Assembly (NCBI GenBank): GCA_028673005.1
Contig: CM054113.1
Location: 44,786,048-44,850,047, forward strand
Source of the DNA: Tanypteryx hageni
Lineage: Eukaryota; Arthropoda; Insecta; Odonata; Petaluridae
Reading direction: 5' to 3'
Length of the DNA stretch: 64,000 nt
Position 1 is the first letter of the stretch. Every line of letters begins with the position of its first letter. A program made the position numbers and the translations under genes. The notes beneath the pieces are model-generated. The model saw only the letters and a program-made list of their open reading frames with translations. It ran no database searches and was not told the origin of the DNA. Positions 11,404 to 21,209 of this stretch are shown one piece after another.

Positions 11404-12065
11404 AAACCAAATGTACTATATATTGAAAATAATTATGTGCGGTTAAGTATTTTATAGCGAAATTTATTTCTTTGTCTAACAATTTCTATTCACCCAAAAC
11501 CATTTTTACACTCCGTACCACTCAATCATGTTAATTTAATATTTATTGCTTAATTTTTAGTGCATATAAAAGTTGGTGTCATTAATTTGACTTTTCAAGA
11601 TATTTCTAAAGGCTAAAGACTACTTAAAAAAGTTGTCCAGTATTGGAAAGTACCAGAACTTGGGTGACATTCGTGGTACCGCAAACAGCAACCAAGTTTT
11701 GAGAAGAGGATAAGTGAACACGAATTATATTTTGAATGGCTGTCACCCATTTGCTACTTCACGAAACATCTCTTGGAAAACGCTCATAACAGTACTTTTT
11801 ACCATATGTTAACGACTTTTTATGCCAAAGGCAATAGATTTTTTTCTGGAACAATCAAAATTTATTCATTTTTTCCTCACTATCGAGTTTGTATTAAAAA
11901 GAATTCTCCAATCCATTCCGAAAACACCATTGAAAGAATTCCTTTTGGTGACTTTATGGCGAGATATTTTCTATTTTCCTCCTCCTCTCTCCACCATACC
12001 TCTTTCCCATCTGTCTTTTTGTTTGATTTGTCATTCTTAACCGCCCCACTTCAGCCGTCCTCGGC

Positions 12066-12098
12066 TGAGGGGTGGTCAGCGTGTCTGGCTCCCAATGT
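12066..12098 (+). other. tRNA-derived (SINE head-like) fragment (unit 1)
   Basis: GGTGGTCAGCGTGTCTGGCT followed by CCCAATG. It contains an A-box-like TGGTCAGCGTG at 12073-12083 and closely resembles the minus-strand sequence at 27129-27199. The B-box half is missing. Counterpart at 39356-39388. Confidence 0.45.
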
Positions 12099-13883
12099 TA
12101 AAGTCGCCCGAGTAAAATAGTAAAAGGTGCTTGCATACTCACCTTGAAAAAACATTCATTTTTTAGAGACACATTTCGTCATTGGAAATATATTTTTAAT
12201 TCTAAAGATTTCACCTCTTAACCGATTTTCATTCTTTCCTTGTGTAACTATAATGTAGTAAACCAATCCCTAAATTTTGCAATTTCAAGAATATTATACT
12301 TTTTTCACAGTAGGATACTAAAACCACACATTTTTGCCAAATTTTAAAGTTGTACCCAATCTAGTAGAGAAATAATGTTTATCTATTTGTTTAAATTTTA
12401 AATAATTATAACGGCCGCATCAACATATTGATGGAGATTTTTATTTGGGTATGTGCACCAAGTTCAAAATAACTTTAAAATTTCCGCTTCAACACGACAT
12501 TATTTTTTTTTCGCGATTCTCAAATATTAAAACAAATACTACACAACCCATATTCTACACATGAAAATTATCACCACCTGAGGTTACTTGGTTGTCCTTT
12601 GTACCTTGATGTGGTAGAAGGGCTTGAGCATTTCAAGGGGCAACATTTTGTCGTTGTCAAAGAGAGGATAACAAGGTAGGAAATTTAACACCACATTTGA
12701 ACAAATACAAAGTCTCAAAATTAAAACACAAATTTATTAGTGTAATATTGTAAACACTGGAAACTGTATTGGGTACTCAGTTTCAGCCAGAAGTTACAAG
12801 ATAAAAATATTGATGATACATTGGTCATTGATTCACAACAATTATATGCAGGCAATTAACAATGTAATGCTTATTGTAAAAGAGCTTGTTGGAATGACTT
12901 GAAAGTAGATTTAAATGCAACCTTAAAAGGCATTGATGTATAATATTGTACAATTAAGACATGCGATTAAATAAGATTTTATCTTTTGTGTATAACAGCT
13001 TGTAACTTGTTTAATCTATGTGAAAATCCTTCTTTTCTTCGGGTTGACGTTTCTGTTTAATTAAGGTTAAAATTTAATTTTGTGAAATGCACAAAAGATA
13101 TTTAGATGCTTAAGCATTGACAGTATATGGAATATAGTGGAGTACATTATAATTCTTAACTAAAATTACACTTAGTCAAGGAACACACAACAATCAATGC
13201 TAAGTGTTCTATCTGTTCTTTTTTGAGAATTTCACAATAATGAAAATTATGTGTGTTATTAAATACCCTCGACCATCCTATACTGCCAGAAGGCTCAAAT
13301 AAATGTAACTGTTGCTTGACATCACAGCTTTTGGGAGTTCATTAACCACTTTCCTGGTATCATTTACCCACTTTTGGTTATTCATGAAGGGATAATTTAT
13401 ATATGCGGAGATATTAATTTAATAAAAATAAATAAATGCACTAGTTAATGCATCAGAATATGCTGAAATCTTTTCAACACAACCTACTCATAAGTAGATG
13501 CATGTAGAAGGTGAATGTTTTTTATTAGATAGTTATAACAATGTCGACTATTGCTTGGCACGACATTCAAGATTCAGCCATCAGATAATTTGCGTAATAC
13601 TTTAAAACTGTAAAAAATCAGCCTGAGCTCTTAGATAATACAAAAAAACTATATAGTATATAAAAAATAAATAGACAGGTATTATACAGAAGATTTTGAA
13701 ATAAAGACGATGTTTTTCACTAAAGAGCCTATCAAAATCACATCCACACAAAATAATTATGTTGTCAGCAAAGATGACCAAAAATGCTAAAACACTCAAA
13801 ATTGCTTCAGTCATAATTAACAGGCTAAAGCCTTTTTCTTGTATGAAGAAATTATACAAATGATTTTCTTTCTGTTTACCAAC
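12099..13883. other. Non-coding stretch including displaced 3' flank of the carrier gene
   Basis: No genes recognised. The right end, joined across the PLE compound at its target duplication, is the original downstream flank of exon E. A minus-strand AATAAA lies at 13526-13521. The open frame over 13602-14027 crosses the transposon boundary and is not taken as a gene. Counterpart: 39389-41173. Confidence 0.5.
13521..13526 (-). terminator. Candidate ancestral poly(A) signal of the carrier gene (unit 1)
   Basis: AATAAA on the minus strand. Without the PLE compound it would lie about 420 nt after the stop codon of exon E. No AATAAA occurs in the short 3' untranslated stretch left before the insertion. 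Counterpart at 40811-40816. Function is inferred from position only. Confidence 0.3.
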
Positions 13884-13895
13884 AGAATACTTATG
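13884..13895. repeat. Target-site duplication, left (PLE compound, unit 1)
   Basis: AGAATACTTATG, perfectly repeated at 21279-21290 on the other side of the PLE compound. In unit 2: 41174-41185 and 48562-48573. Confidence 0.85.
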
Positions 13896-13944
13896 TATGC
13901 TGGTGGAGGTTTTCGGGTTTCGATGCGTTGGCGGCATTTCTGGC

Positions 13945-13986
13945 TCTAGACGTTTCGCAGACATTGCAGTCTGCATCTTGAGGAGA
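13945..13986 (-). ncRNA. Hammerhead-like motif, 3' pLTR copy, core mutated (unit 1)
   Basis: Same stem II (GCAGAC/GTCTGC) and GAAACGTC as the copy at 18102-18143. The core reads CTCAAGA in place of CUGANGA and stem I has lost one pair. Predicted inactive. Counterpart at 41235-41276. Confidence 0.5.
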
Positions 13987-14015
13987 CGAAGTGAGATCAG
14001 ATGGTAGGGATCTGC

Positions 14016-14022
14016 TTTTATA
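14016..14022 (-). promoter_or_regulatory. TATA box in 3' pLTR of PLE-A (unit 1)
   Basis: TATAAAA on the minus strand within GGATATAAAAGCAGATCCC. The same context is conserved in the other pLTR at 20571-20577, supporting an element-encoded promoter upstream of the hammerhead-like motif. Counterpart at 41306-41312. Confidence 0.5.
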
Positions 14023-14103
14023 TCCACTCGGCCTTCCTAGTTTAACCGTTGTCCATCGCTGATTGGATCATTCGAGTTGCTATCCTTTTCTCTTTGGTGG
14101 TTG

Positions 14104-14754
14104 CTACAACGTATTTTCTTCCCTTTCACGTTTCCGTTGGAAGAGTCGCTTCCATGTTGCGCTGATGTGCAAACCGTCGTCCCGGTTTAAAGTGACTGGA
14201 TGTTTTTCGATTTCCATAGCTTCGCGAATTAACCTCAGAAAATATCGATCTTCTTTCGCGAGCAATTTCGTTTCCCCGAGCCTGTTTTTATGTACCGGGC
14301 CGCATGTGAAGTGCTCCGCTATGGCCGACTCCGTCCAATTCTTGTTCATCATGGCCCGATTATGTTCGTCTAAGCGCCAGCGAATGGATCGTCCCGTTTG
14401 TCCTACATATACGTGTCCGCAGCTGCATGGAATCCTGTTGACTCCTTCAGATGATAGCGGGTGGAGTGCATCTTTCGCAGACGGGAGTTCTTCTTTTGTT
14501 TTTCTTAGCGTGTTTGAACGGACGACGATATTTTCTATTCGTAGAACCCTGTCTATGCGTTCTGATGTCCCGGCGATGAAGGGAATTTTTGCGTAGGCTG
14601 TGGGCTTTTGTCGTTCCACCGAAGGTTTTTGTTTCGGTTTTATGTTCCGCCGGATGAAGGGGTGACTGTAGCCATTATTCATAAGTGCCCTTCTTATATG
14701 CTCTTCTTCGTCTTTTAGCGACTCGGGATCGGAGACCGTGTTTGCTCGGTGCAT
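14104..14754 (-). pseudogene. PLE-A GIY-YIG endonuclease and RT C-terminus (unit 1)
   Basis: 216-codon open stretch. It covers the RT-EN linker (YSHPFIRRNIKPKQKPSVE, IPFIAGTSERIDRVLR) and the endonuclease core VNRIPCSCGHVYVGQTGRSI with downstream RL.EH and AIAEHF. These match the GIY-YIG nuclease with the CxC..H zinc-binding pattern found in Penelope-like elements; it nicks target DNA for primed reverse transcription. The usual GVY is GVN here. Unit 1 ends early at ENTL with a new TAG; unit 2 reads on for eight more codons. Confidence 0.88.
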
Positions 14755-14765
14755 CAGGGTCTTGA

Positions 14766-15013
14766 TTATTGATGCCTTCTGCTGAGGATGGTGATGAGAG
14801 GCAGCATGCAGGTAACGGTCAGTGTGCGTTTTTTCCGAAATACGCTGTGTCCAAGGCTTCCGTCAGGTCTCTTCTTCACCATGACGTCGAGAAATGGTAG
14901 GGTGCCGTTCTCTTCGACTTCCATGGTGAACTGGATGGCTGTGTGGACTTGGTTGAGTTGACGGTGGAACTCATGAAGTTTATTTATCCCATGGGGCCAA
15001 ATGACTAATGTGT
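14766..15013 (-). pseudogene. PLE-A RT thumb-side segment (unit 1)
   Basis: Reads DTLVIWPHGINKLHEFHRQL then FTMEVEENGTLPFLDVMVKK, the part following the catalytic YVDD. The frame is lost at a short A run after FRKK (one base missing) and the homology continues in the frame of 14754-14104. The first Asp is the second D of YVDD; the preceding residues are on the other side of the 1.68-kb insertion. Confidence 0.85.
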
Positions 15014-15021
15014 CATTCACG
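15014..15021. repeat. 8-bp target duplication, left (insertion in PLE-A RT, unit 1)
   Basis: CATTCACG, matching CATCCACG at 16705-16712 with one mismatch. The latter is the intact PLE sequence encoding part of YVDD. Unit 2: 42304-42311 and 43981-43988. Confidence 0.6.
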
Positions 15022-16049
15022 CAAAGACTAGTACCCCTACGGAAAGACCGGAAACTTAACAGAAATTTATCAGATTAAATGGACTTAAATGAAAAAATTG
15101 CATATAAGAAATCAAACTTATTACCATATATCACACATTACGAGAGTACAAAGTCATTATCAAATTACATAACAGTGAGGTATTTTTACATAAATATTAT
15201 ACAATCAAGATATAAAAATGAATTATTGTAACAGAATTTTATAACGTTAATACCTTTTATGCATGAAACGTATTTAAAGGAAATTCACGTGGACGACGAA
15301 AAACGTCAAACTTTCACGTCATGAATGAATTTGTGGATCAAGCAAAAATCTATTTGTAAAGTGATTTCTTCGCCCCTGGAACACATTCTCTTTCTGTTGC
15401 ACCTGTAAAAAGAGCGAAAATGAATTTCTAAGAATGTCAATCATTGAACATGCTAAACCTAATGAAATTGATGGAGGAGGCAATGGGCATGCTTCAAATG
15501 TTGCAATAAATGTAAAATAAGGCAAATGCGCTTACGGCCCATAAACAATGTTTCTATGATGATCACATTACCATTTGTAAAATTAAACACATCACATTGC
15601 ACTAGAAAATGTCCACTTTATCTATAATTTATTCCAAGCACAGTTGTATTTGCTGACGTTTACGTGTTCACAGCAGTTACAGTTAGACCATTTAAGATCT
15701 ATATGTATTCATCATATAATAAGGAAAACATTTGATATAGAGATCTCAATTTCTCGATCGAAAAATATATACATATTTCTAAATGTTTTGAAACAAAGAA
15801 GAATTATGTCTAGGATTATAAACAAATGCATAATGAGAAACAAGAAATATTCAAGTTAACAATTTCTGCAAATTCAAAATATTTCAAATTAAAACAATGA
15901 GACATCGCTATGGTACACTTATTTCATTCTATTACAAGCACAATTCTATCCTCTGGCATCTCTGTTGCAGTTTAACTTATAAAACTCACTATAATCTACT
16001 GATAACCGCGAGAAGTTTTATACAGAAATTTCAGTTACTCAATCTAAAA

Positions 16050-16268
16050 TTACTGCTTATTTTGTGAACTGACACGAACCATATTCACGGCCAGGGCAAT
16101 GGACGACACAGTTAGGTGAAGTAAGCGAGGCTTAACACCTGAAAATGAGAAATATTTCCTCTCAAAATGCTTCTCGTACACAAACAAAAGAGAGAAATTT
16201 CTTTCCTTCCTTCCTAGAAGATATATCCATTGGAGGTATCTGTTAAGAATATATAAAAGCATTCTCAC
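16050..16268 (-). pseudogene. Open frame with weak THAP-like resemblance (unit 1)
   Basis: 72 codons, containing FVYEKHFERKYFSFSGVKPRL. The spacing of EKHFE and the later KPRL recalls the second half of THAP zinc fingers (CxxHFxxxxF), but the expected cysteine is Tyr and no first half was found. It may be a transposase relic of the surrounding insertion, or chance. Counterpart 43340-43558. Confidence 0.2.
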
Positions 16269-16543
16269 AAAACGAATTTACATAACTATTCGTAGAACTA
16301 GTTCGTTAATTTTTTTTTCAAAAATATATGACATTTTTAAGATTTACCTGTTGATTGGACATCAGAACAAAATCATTCCGTCACGTTTTCTTAAACAGTG
16401 ATGAATGCATATCTACTATATATCTACTTGACAAAATCAGAGTAACTGACAACCTCTCAATAAGCAATGGCCAACTTTTTTCAAGAAAAATGGCCGCTGT
16501 TCCGTTACGATACACAAGGAACGTGTGGCGCTGTGGTGATGCG

Positions 16544-16545
<2 letters not shown>

Positions 16546-16578
<33 letters not shown>
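16546..16578. repeat. (GA)n microsatellite (unit 1)
   Basis: 33 bp of AG/GA dinucleotides; only 19 bp at 43836-43854 in unit 2. It is followed by a second short GA run after AAATAGAGGGAGAAAAT. Confidence 0.95.
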
Positions 16579-16582
<4 letters not shown>

Positions 16583-16712
16583 GAGGGAGAAAATGAGAGA
16601 GAGAGAGCCGACTGCGACTGCAGCGTCTTTCGCGGACACCTTAGCATGGTGAACTACGTGTAAAAGCTGGGAATCTATTCTCCCATAAGAGTTTCCTACC
16701 CCTGCATCCACG

Positions 16713-17514
16713 TAACGCAGCCAGCATGAAGGTTGAGGACCACATGATACTAGCGCCTTAGACTCGAAATGCTCCATATATAGATTGGCTATGACGGGGG
16801 AGAGAGGACAGCACATATCTGCTCCCTCCTTCTGGTCGTAAAACTGTCCGTTCCACAGGAAGCAGTTGTTGGTGAGGCAGAATTCTGTTAACTACGGATA
16901 GTCTGCCGGCAGTCCATGATGTATAAGCTCCTTCAAGATTTCGATGGAGTCCTTTATAGGAACCTTAGTGAAGAGTGAGGTCACGTCAAAGCTTACTAGA
17001 ATATCGTTCTCCGATACTTTCATGTCGTTTAGCCTTTCTATGAAATGTGCTGAATTCTTCACGTGCGATTCCGTTCCGCCTACGTACGTCTGTAAGCTGC
17101 GTGCGAAGTATTTTGACAGCCGATATGTTGGGGAGCCGATGGCGCTGACGATGTGTCTCAGAGGAACGTCGTTCTTGTGTATTTTTGGTAACCCATACAG
17201 TCGTGTAGGCCTGGATGATGACGGCAGTAGGTTACTTTGGTTTTTATATGTATAGAGGGTTTCTTAATCAGCTCTATGTTTTTCCTTTCGGTTTTTATCG
17301 TAGTTTCGCCTTTGAGTGTGGAGTAAGTTGGATCGTCCAGCAGATTGCGGATCTTCTCGTCGTAATCCTCCGAGGAGATGATTAAGGTGGCGTTTCCCAT
17401 ATCTGCCGGTAAAATCAAGATGCTTTTGTTGTTTTTCAAAACTTTGCTGGCCTGTCTTTTGGCTGTTGAGATGTTGGAGGATGGTGGTCTTGCTTTACGA
17501 ATAATATGCGCCAC
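16713..17514 (-). pseudogene. PLE-A RT N-terminal and palm part (unit 1)
   Basis: From 17514: ILILPADMGNATLIISSEDY (conserved PLE N-terminal block), then after a frameshift near 17215 LYGLPKIHKNDVPLRHIVSA, then NDILVSFDVTSLFTKVPI (RT motif A, catalytic Asp), a TAG, and QKEGADMCCPLSPVIANLYM (motif B, with the usual GS replaced by CC). It ends at CWLRYVD, the first half of the catalytic YVDD, where the 1.68-kb insertion begins. Frameshift, stop and motif changes show it is inactive. Confidence 0.87.
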
Positions 17515-18147
17515 CTTAGATTCAGAATTCAGAATTCAGATTTCGGATGGCCGCTTCCACTCCCAGACAATTTCTTCATTAGGTATTTTGTTGGGAGGAA
17601 TAGCGATGTTCAGATATTTCGCTAAGACTGATTTTGCTGCATCGGAGAAATTGATGTCCGTTAGGTTGTAAATCATCTAGTCGTGGCTCGGCGTCGGATC
17701 TGGATGTTGATTCTTATGGAGATTTTAAAATTTCTTACTCTGCTTATCCTTGAAAGACCACTGGGTTTTGGTTGAGGTGGTGGTGATATGGTCACTTTGT
17801 TCTCAGTCTTCGTGAGACATAACGGAGGCGAGCTCTAGGTGGTGATGGTAGAGATTATGAGCGCATTGAAGAAGCGCGTAACTCGTGGAGCGTATGCGTT
17901 TACGCAGGAGTGCTTGGCCTGTTGAAAAAGGCGAGTGATGACTAAAGTTTGCACTTCTGTTTGTGGAGACGCTCGAATCTCCTTGAATTCCTCTGGATGT
18001 TCTCCCCGTAGAGGGATATCAATTTGAGTTGAAGGCTTTCGCAGCGTTGCTGAATGCCGGTGGAGGTTTTCGGGTTTCGCTGCGTTGGCGGCATTTCTGG
18101 CTCTCGACGTTTCGCAGACATTGCAGTCTGCATCTTCAGGAGATGAA
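17515..18147 (-). mobile_element. PLE-A 5' region and pLTR remainder (unit 1)
   Basis: The minus-strand sequence downstream of the hammerhead-like motif includes a stretch (CGCAGCGAAACCC, then CTCCACCGGCATTCAGCAAC) that also occurs in the terminal pLTR at 13.9 kb and inverted at 21210-21278. The adjoining coding-like region up to the RT is full of stops. Unit 2 lacks AGGTT at 17664-17668. Counterpart 44791-45418. Confidence 0.7.
18102..18143 (-). ncRNA. Hammerhead ribozyme-like motif in PLE pseudo-LTR (unit 1)
   Basis: On the minus strand: TCTC (stem I strand), CTGAAGA (fits CUGANGA), T, stem II GCAGAC-TGCAAT-GTCTGC, GAAA, then the self-complementary ACGT run ending GUC (cleavage triplet), and GAGA pairing with the first TCTC. 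Core bases and two stems fit a type I hammerhead with minimal stem III, the form reported for Penelope-like pseudo-LTRs. Lying just upstream of the PLE-A frame, it would process the RNA 5' end. The unpaired T before stem II is a caveat. Activity is inferred only. Confidence 0.6.
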
Positions 18148-18209
18148 ATGAGATCCCGTCAGCTGTATGAATTTGCCTAAGTGAGAGCTTTCCACTACTG
18201 TGCGGTTAA

Positions 18210-18573
18210 GCTTTCAGTGGTTGGGCTGGGAGGTAGCAGGATGCTAATTGGACAGGTCCACTCGCTGTATGTAGAATGGCGGCTGTAGCTTCCGATGTCT
18301 TTTCTGAGGAATCGTTACTTCATATGCTGAAATGTCCTCTCTAACAAGGATGGCTGTTCCTCCTCCTAGTCTGCCCTCCCTGTCTGTTCGAAAAACCTAG
18401 AATCCGGGTGCCGCCCATTTCCAAGATGGCTTAAGGTGTGTTTCGTGTATAAGAGCTACTGTGACGTTGTTTCCCTGGAGGAAAGCTAGCAGTTCAGGTG
18501 TTTTTGTTCTTATACCACCGTTGCAGTTCCAGGTGATAAGGACAATTCCGTAGAGCTGGGTGTTCTTATCCAT
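18210..18573 (-). pseudogene. LINE ORF2 N-terminus, AP-endonuclease fragment (unit 1)
   Basis: From ATG at 18573: GIVLITWNCNGGIRTKTPEL, then NNVTVALIHETHLKPSWKW, the first two endonuclease motifs (WNCNG and the catalytic Glu in HETHL). A stop follows PGF. Homology then resumes (RTDREGRLGGGTAILV, later LASCYLPAQP). Only about 110 residues of the endonuclease remain and the RT is absent. In unit 2 a Tyr near residue 8 is Ser. Confidence 0.8.
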
Positions 18574-18589
18574 GCATTGTCAGTATTTG

Positions 18590-20140
18590 ACCGGACAGTT
18601 GGGCAAGCACTTGTCCAAGGGCCGCGATTTGTTTCTGCAGGACTGACGCTAGGGACTGCAGTGATGTAAGGAGGGAGGTTAGGGCCGAATCCGTTGTCGG
18701 GAGGAAAGGTGGATTATCTGTAGTTGGTTCAGGTTGAGGTGGTATCTGTCTGTGGCGAAGGGTGACGTTGGGTTCCTGTATCGTCTCGCCGTTTGTGGCT
18801 GCGGGATGCAGGAGTGGTGGGAAGTCCGAATTTTGGTGTGGATGTGCTGCGTTCTTTCTTTTGCTGCCCCAGGCGTTGCCTCTTGGAGCTGGTTCCGGTA
18901 CATAGGCAGGGGGTGCTTGCTGGGGCTGAGAGGTTTCCAGCGATCCAAACCATTTCCTTGCCTCTCGTTGGTCTTATAGAAGGCGGGGTGTGGGCCTCCA
19001 CAGTTACAGCATGTGGCAGGACCATCCTCCTTTTTCTTCGGGAAGGTTTTCCCCTGGTGGGGGCCGGCACAGTTATAGCATCGAGGTTCCGCTGTGCAGA
19101 ACGTTGATGAATGTCCGAAACGATTGCATTGGAAGCACTTCTGTGGTTCTTCATGTCGGTATCGTAGAATGTGGACTCAAGAATTCCCGATGGAAGTCCA
19201 TCGGAGGAAATCTTTTGGGTCCCATCCTTGGGCTGTGGCGAGGGTTGATACTACGAATGTCCCTAGGGGTGATTTGTAAGCTCGGCGAATCTGACGATTG
19301 CGTAAGACTGGAACCTTCATGTCCTCCAGAATTTCCTTGAGATAAGATTCTTCCATTATTGTATAAAGCCCTCTTATGGTAAAGCTAAGGGTTTTTTCCT
19401 CTTTGGTTCCCCAGGTGGAGAACTGTGCTTGTTCTTCTCTTAACATAGTCTGCACTTTTGTGGTCTTCTATATTGGTTAGCTGTAGCCTGGTATAGTGCC
19501 TACGTGATGTCACTTGGAAAGAGTGGTCCTTTATGACACTCATGACGGCTGTTATAAATTGTCGGAAGTCTGCCAATTCATATAATAGAATTGCTGGCGG
19601 CTTAGGTAGACATGTCTGGGATGGCTCGGCGGGAGGGGAGCTGGAAGCAGGCCCCGGAGTGACGTCTGTATTAGCGTCTCTGAGGAGCGGGTCGTAGCGG
19701 TTGTTGGTTTCTACCGTTTAGTGTTGGACGGCAATAGTCTCGGCAGCGGTGAAGTATGGCTTAAATTTCGTCTTCCGCTTCTTCTTTGGCTGTTGAAAGG
19801 TGCCCGTGTCAATGGACTTTCTAGCTCGTGTATCAGCATCGAGTGTGCCTCCCTCTTGGATAGGGGCTAGTTGTGAGTTATCGTTGTTGTTTTGGCCCTT
19901 GAAAAGGCCTTCGTCAGTTGGTTTCCCTTGGCTTGGTGTGCTGTCAAGAATTACTAGCCGGTCTTTCGAAGTCAGATTTTGGGAGTCAATTTTCCGGTCG
20001 TTTGGACCGGCGTCATTCTTAAAATCTTTTCCGATGAGGATGTGTTTGATATTACTGGGTAATGATGTATCGACGTTCGTCCTAGGAGGAATCGTCCTAT
20101 GTTGTACCTTTTTTGCCGGCGGTGATCTGAGCAGCGATAT
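18590..20140 (-). pseudogene. LINE ORF1 (gag-like, zinc-knuckle nucleic-acid-binding protein), unit 1
   Basis: The N-terminal part is low-complexity and basic (FQQPKKKRKTKFKPYF) and has a TAA after AVQH. Next come LADFRQFITAVMSV and SFTIRGLYTIMEESYLKEIL, as in the pre-C2HC domain of insect LINE gag proteins, then CFQCNRFGHSSTFC, CYNCAGPHQGKTF and CCNCGGPHPAFYK. The first CCHC knuckle is intact; knuckles 2 and 3 lack their last Cys. Unit 1 has lost an AC dinucleotide near 19456, breaking the frame after EDHKS. The gag would bind element RNA. Confidence 0.82.
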
Positions 20141-20503
20141 TTCGCAGAGCGGGTTTAAAGTTGAGGGGGCTGAAGCCCTTCCCCTCTAGCCTACCAACTG
20201 CCACCTGTCCGAATATTCAAAAGAACACGATGTGCGGGTGAGAAGGTGGACCTATGTTAGCCACCCCCCGCTGCAAGAGAGAAATTGTGACCGTGCAAGG
20301 TTCCCCCAGGTGCTCCGCTCGCAGCAAGGCGTGCGGTTTACCCCTGAGTAGATCCTGGTCACGCTTAGAAGGCCCTGGTAGGTCTGGGCCACAGCGGATT
20401 ACAGTACTTCCTCCCCAGGGGGAGTTTTCCAAACACCAGCCAGAGCAACGGAATAGCTAGAGGAGTTCGTTATTGCTGAGTCGCTGACCAAAAGCCGGCG
20501 AAT

Positions 20504-20526
20504 GATCGATTGATTGATCGATCAAT
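20504..20526. repeat. GATCGATTGATTGATCGATC short repeat near LINE 5' end (unit 1)
   Basis: Interleaved direct and palindromic GATCGAT/TGAT units about 20 bp from the LINE 5' boundary. Possibly 5'-end slippage of the LINE. Counterpart 47775-47799 region. Confidence 0.5.
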
Positions 20527-20554
20527 GTTTTCGATGAGCCGAACGATGAGATCC

Positions 20555-21209
20555 GATGGTAGGGATCAGCTTTTATATCCGCTCGGTCTTCCTAGTTTAA
20601 CCGTTGTCCATCGCTGATTGGCTCGTTCGAGTTTCTATCCCTTTCTCTTTGGCGGTTGCTCCAACGTATTTTTCTTCCCTTTCACGTTTCCGTTGGAAGA
20701 GTCGCTTCCATGTTGCAAACCGTCGTCCCGGTTGAAATTGAATGGATGTTTTTCGATTTCAATAGCTTCGCGAATTCACCTCGGAAAATATCGATCTTCT
20801 TTCGCGAGCAATTGCGTTTCCTCGAGCGTGATTTTATGTCCCGGGCCGGAGGTGAAGTGTTCCGCTATGGCCGACTCCCTCCATTTCTTATTCATCATGG
20901 CCCGTTTATGTTCGGCTAAGCGGCAGCGAATGGATCGTCCTGTTTGTCCGACGTATTCGTGTCCGCAGCTGCATGGAATCCTGTAGACTCCTTCAGATGT
21001 TAGCGGGTCGAGTGCATCTTTCGCAGACGGAAGTTCTTCTTTTATTTTTCTTAGCGTGTTTGAACGGACGACGATATTTTCTTTTCGTAGAACCCTGTCT
21101 ATGCGTTCTGATGTCCCGGCGATGAAGGGTATTTTTGCGTAGGCTGTGGGCTTTGGTCGTACCACCGAAGGTTTCTGTTTCGGTTTTAAGTTCCGCCGGA
21201 TGAAGGGGC
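20555..21209 (-). pseudogene. PLE-B 3' fragment with GIY-YIG endonuclease (unit 1)
   Basis: Open from 21246 to 20776. It encodes FIRRNLKPKQKPSV, IPFIAGTSERIDRVLRKENI and the endonuclease core GVYRIPCSCGHEYVGQTGRS with CRLAEHKRAMM and AIAEHFTSGPGHK. The GIY-YIG motif is better preserved than in PLE-A (GVY..YVGQT). A TGA after EDRYFPR replaces a leucine codon. Unit 1 has a 10-bp deletion near 20718 between TGC repeats. The 5' part of the element (RT) is missing. Confidence 0.87.
20571..20577 (-). promoter_or_regulatory. TATA box in internal pLTR (PLE-B/PLE-A, unit 1)
   Basis: TATAAAA on the minus strand in GGATATAAAAGCTGATCCC. It lies upstream of the PLE-A 5' region but is now separated from it by the LINE insertion. 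Counterpart at 47844-47850. Confidence 0.5.

Larger units (their letters stand above)
15022..16704. mobile_element. 1.68-kb insertion splitting the PLE-A YVDD motif (unit 1)
   Basis: Begins CAAAGACTAG and ends CCTACCCCTG, flanked by an 8-bp duplication as generated by hAT or P-type transposases. No clear inverted terminal repeats: the right end inverted reads CAGGGGTAGG (hAT-like) but the left end does not match. It is AT-rich and contains a (GA)n tract at 16546-16578. A possible exon-like tail on the minus strand (acceptor TTTTTACAG near 15400, then VQQKENVFQGRRNHF up to a stop) and a weak THAP-like stretch (16110-16215) are present. The class is not certain. Confidence 0.6.
18157..20545 (-). 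mobile_element. Jockey/I-like LINE fragment inserted in the PLE pseudo-LTR (unit 1)
   Basis: 2389 bp flanked by a perfect 9-bp duplication ATGAGATCC (18148-18156 and 20546-20554). Removing it restores a continuous pLTR (GGATCTCAT into TTCATCTCCTGAAG). It contains a GC-rich 5' segment, a gag-like ORF1 and the start of an apurinic-type endonuclease; RT and 3' tail are missing. Retention of the 5' end with loss of the 3' end is the reverse of usual LINE truncation. Confidence 0.8.

Noticed and set aside
11021..11482. 153-codon minus-strand frame rich in Ser, Pro and Leu
   Set aside because: Produced by the purine-rich low-complexity tract at 11221-11403; no recognisable domain.
13602..14027. 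141-codon minus-strand frame as a host membrane protein gene
   Set aside because: It starts in the PLE pseudo-LTR and runs across the target duplication into flanking AT-rich DNA; the hydrophobic part is low-complexity.
14063..14596. 177-codon plus-strand frame, and the similar frame at 41353-41886
   Set aside because: Antisense of the PLE GIY-YIG endonuclease.
18729..19154. 141-codon Arg/Ser/Pro-rich minus-strand frame and overlapping plus-strand frames at 18734-19340
   Set aside because: Shadows of the LINE gag zinc-knuckle region, which reads sensibly in another minus-strand frame.
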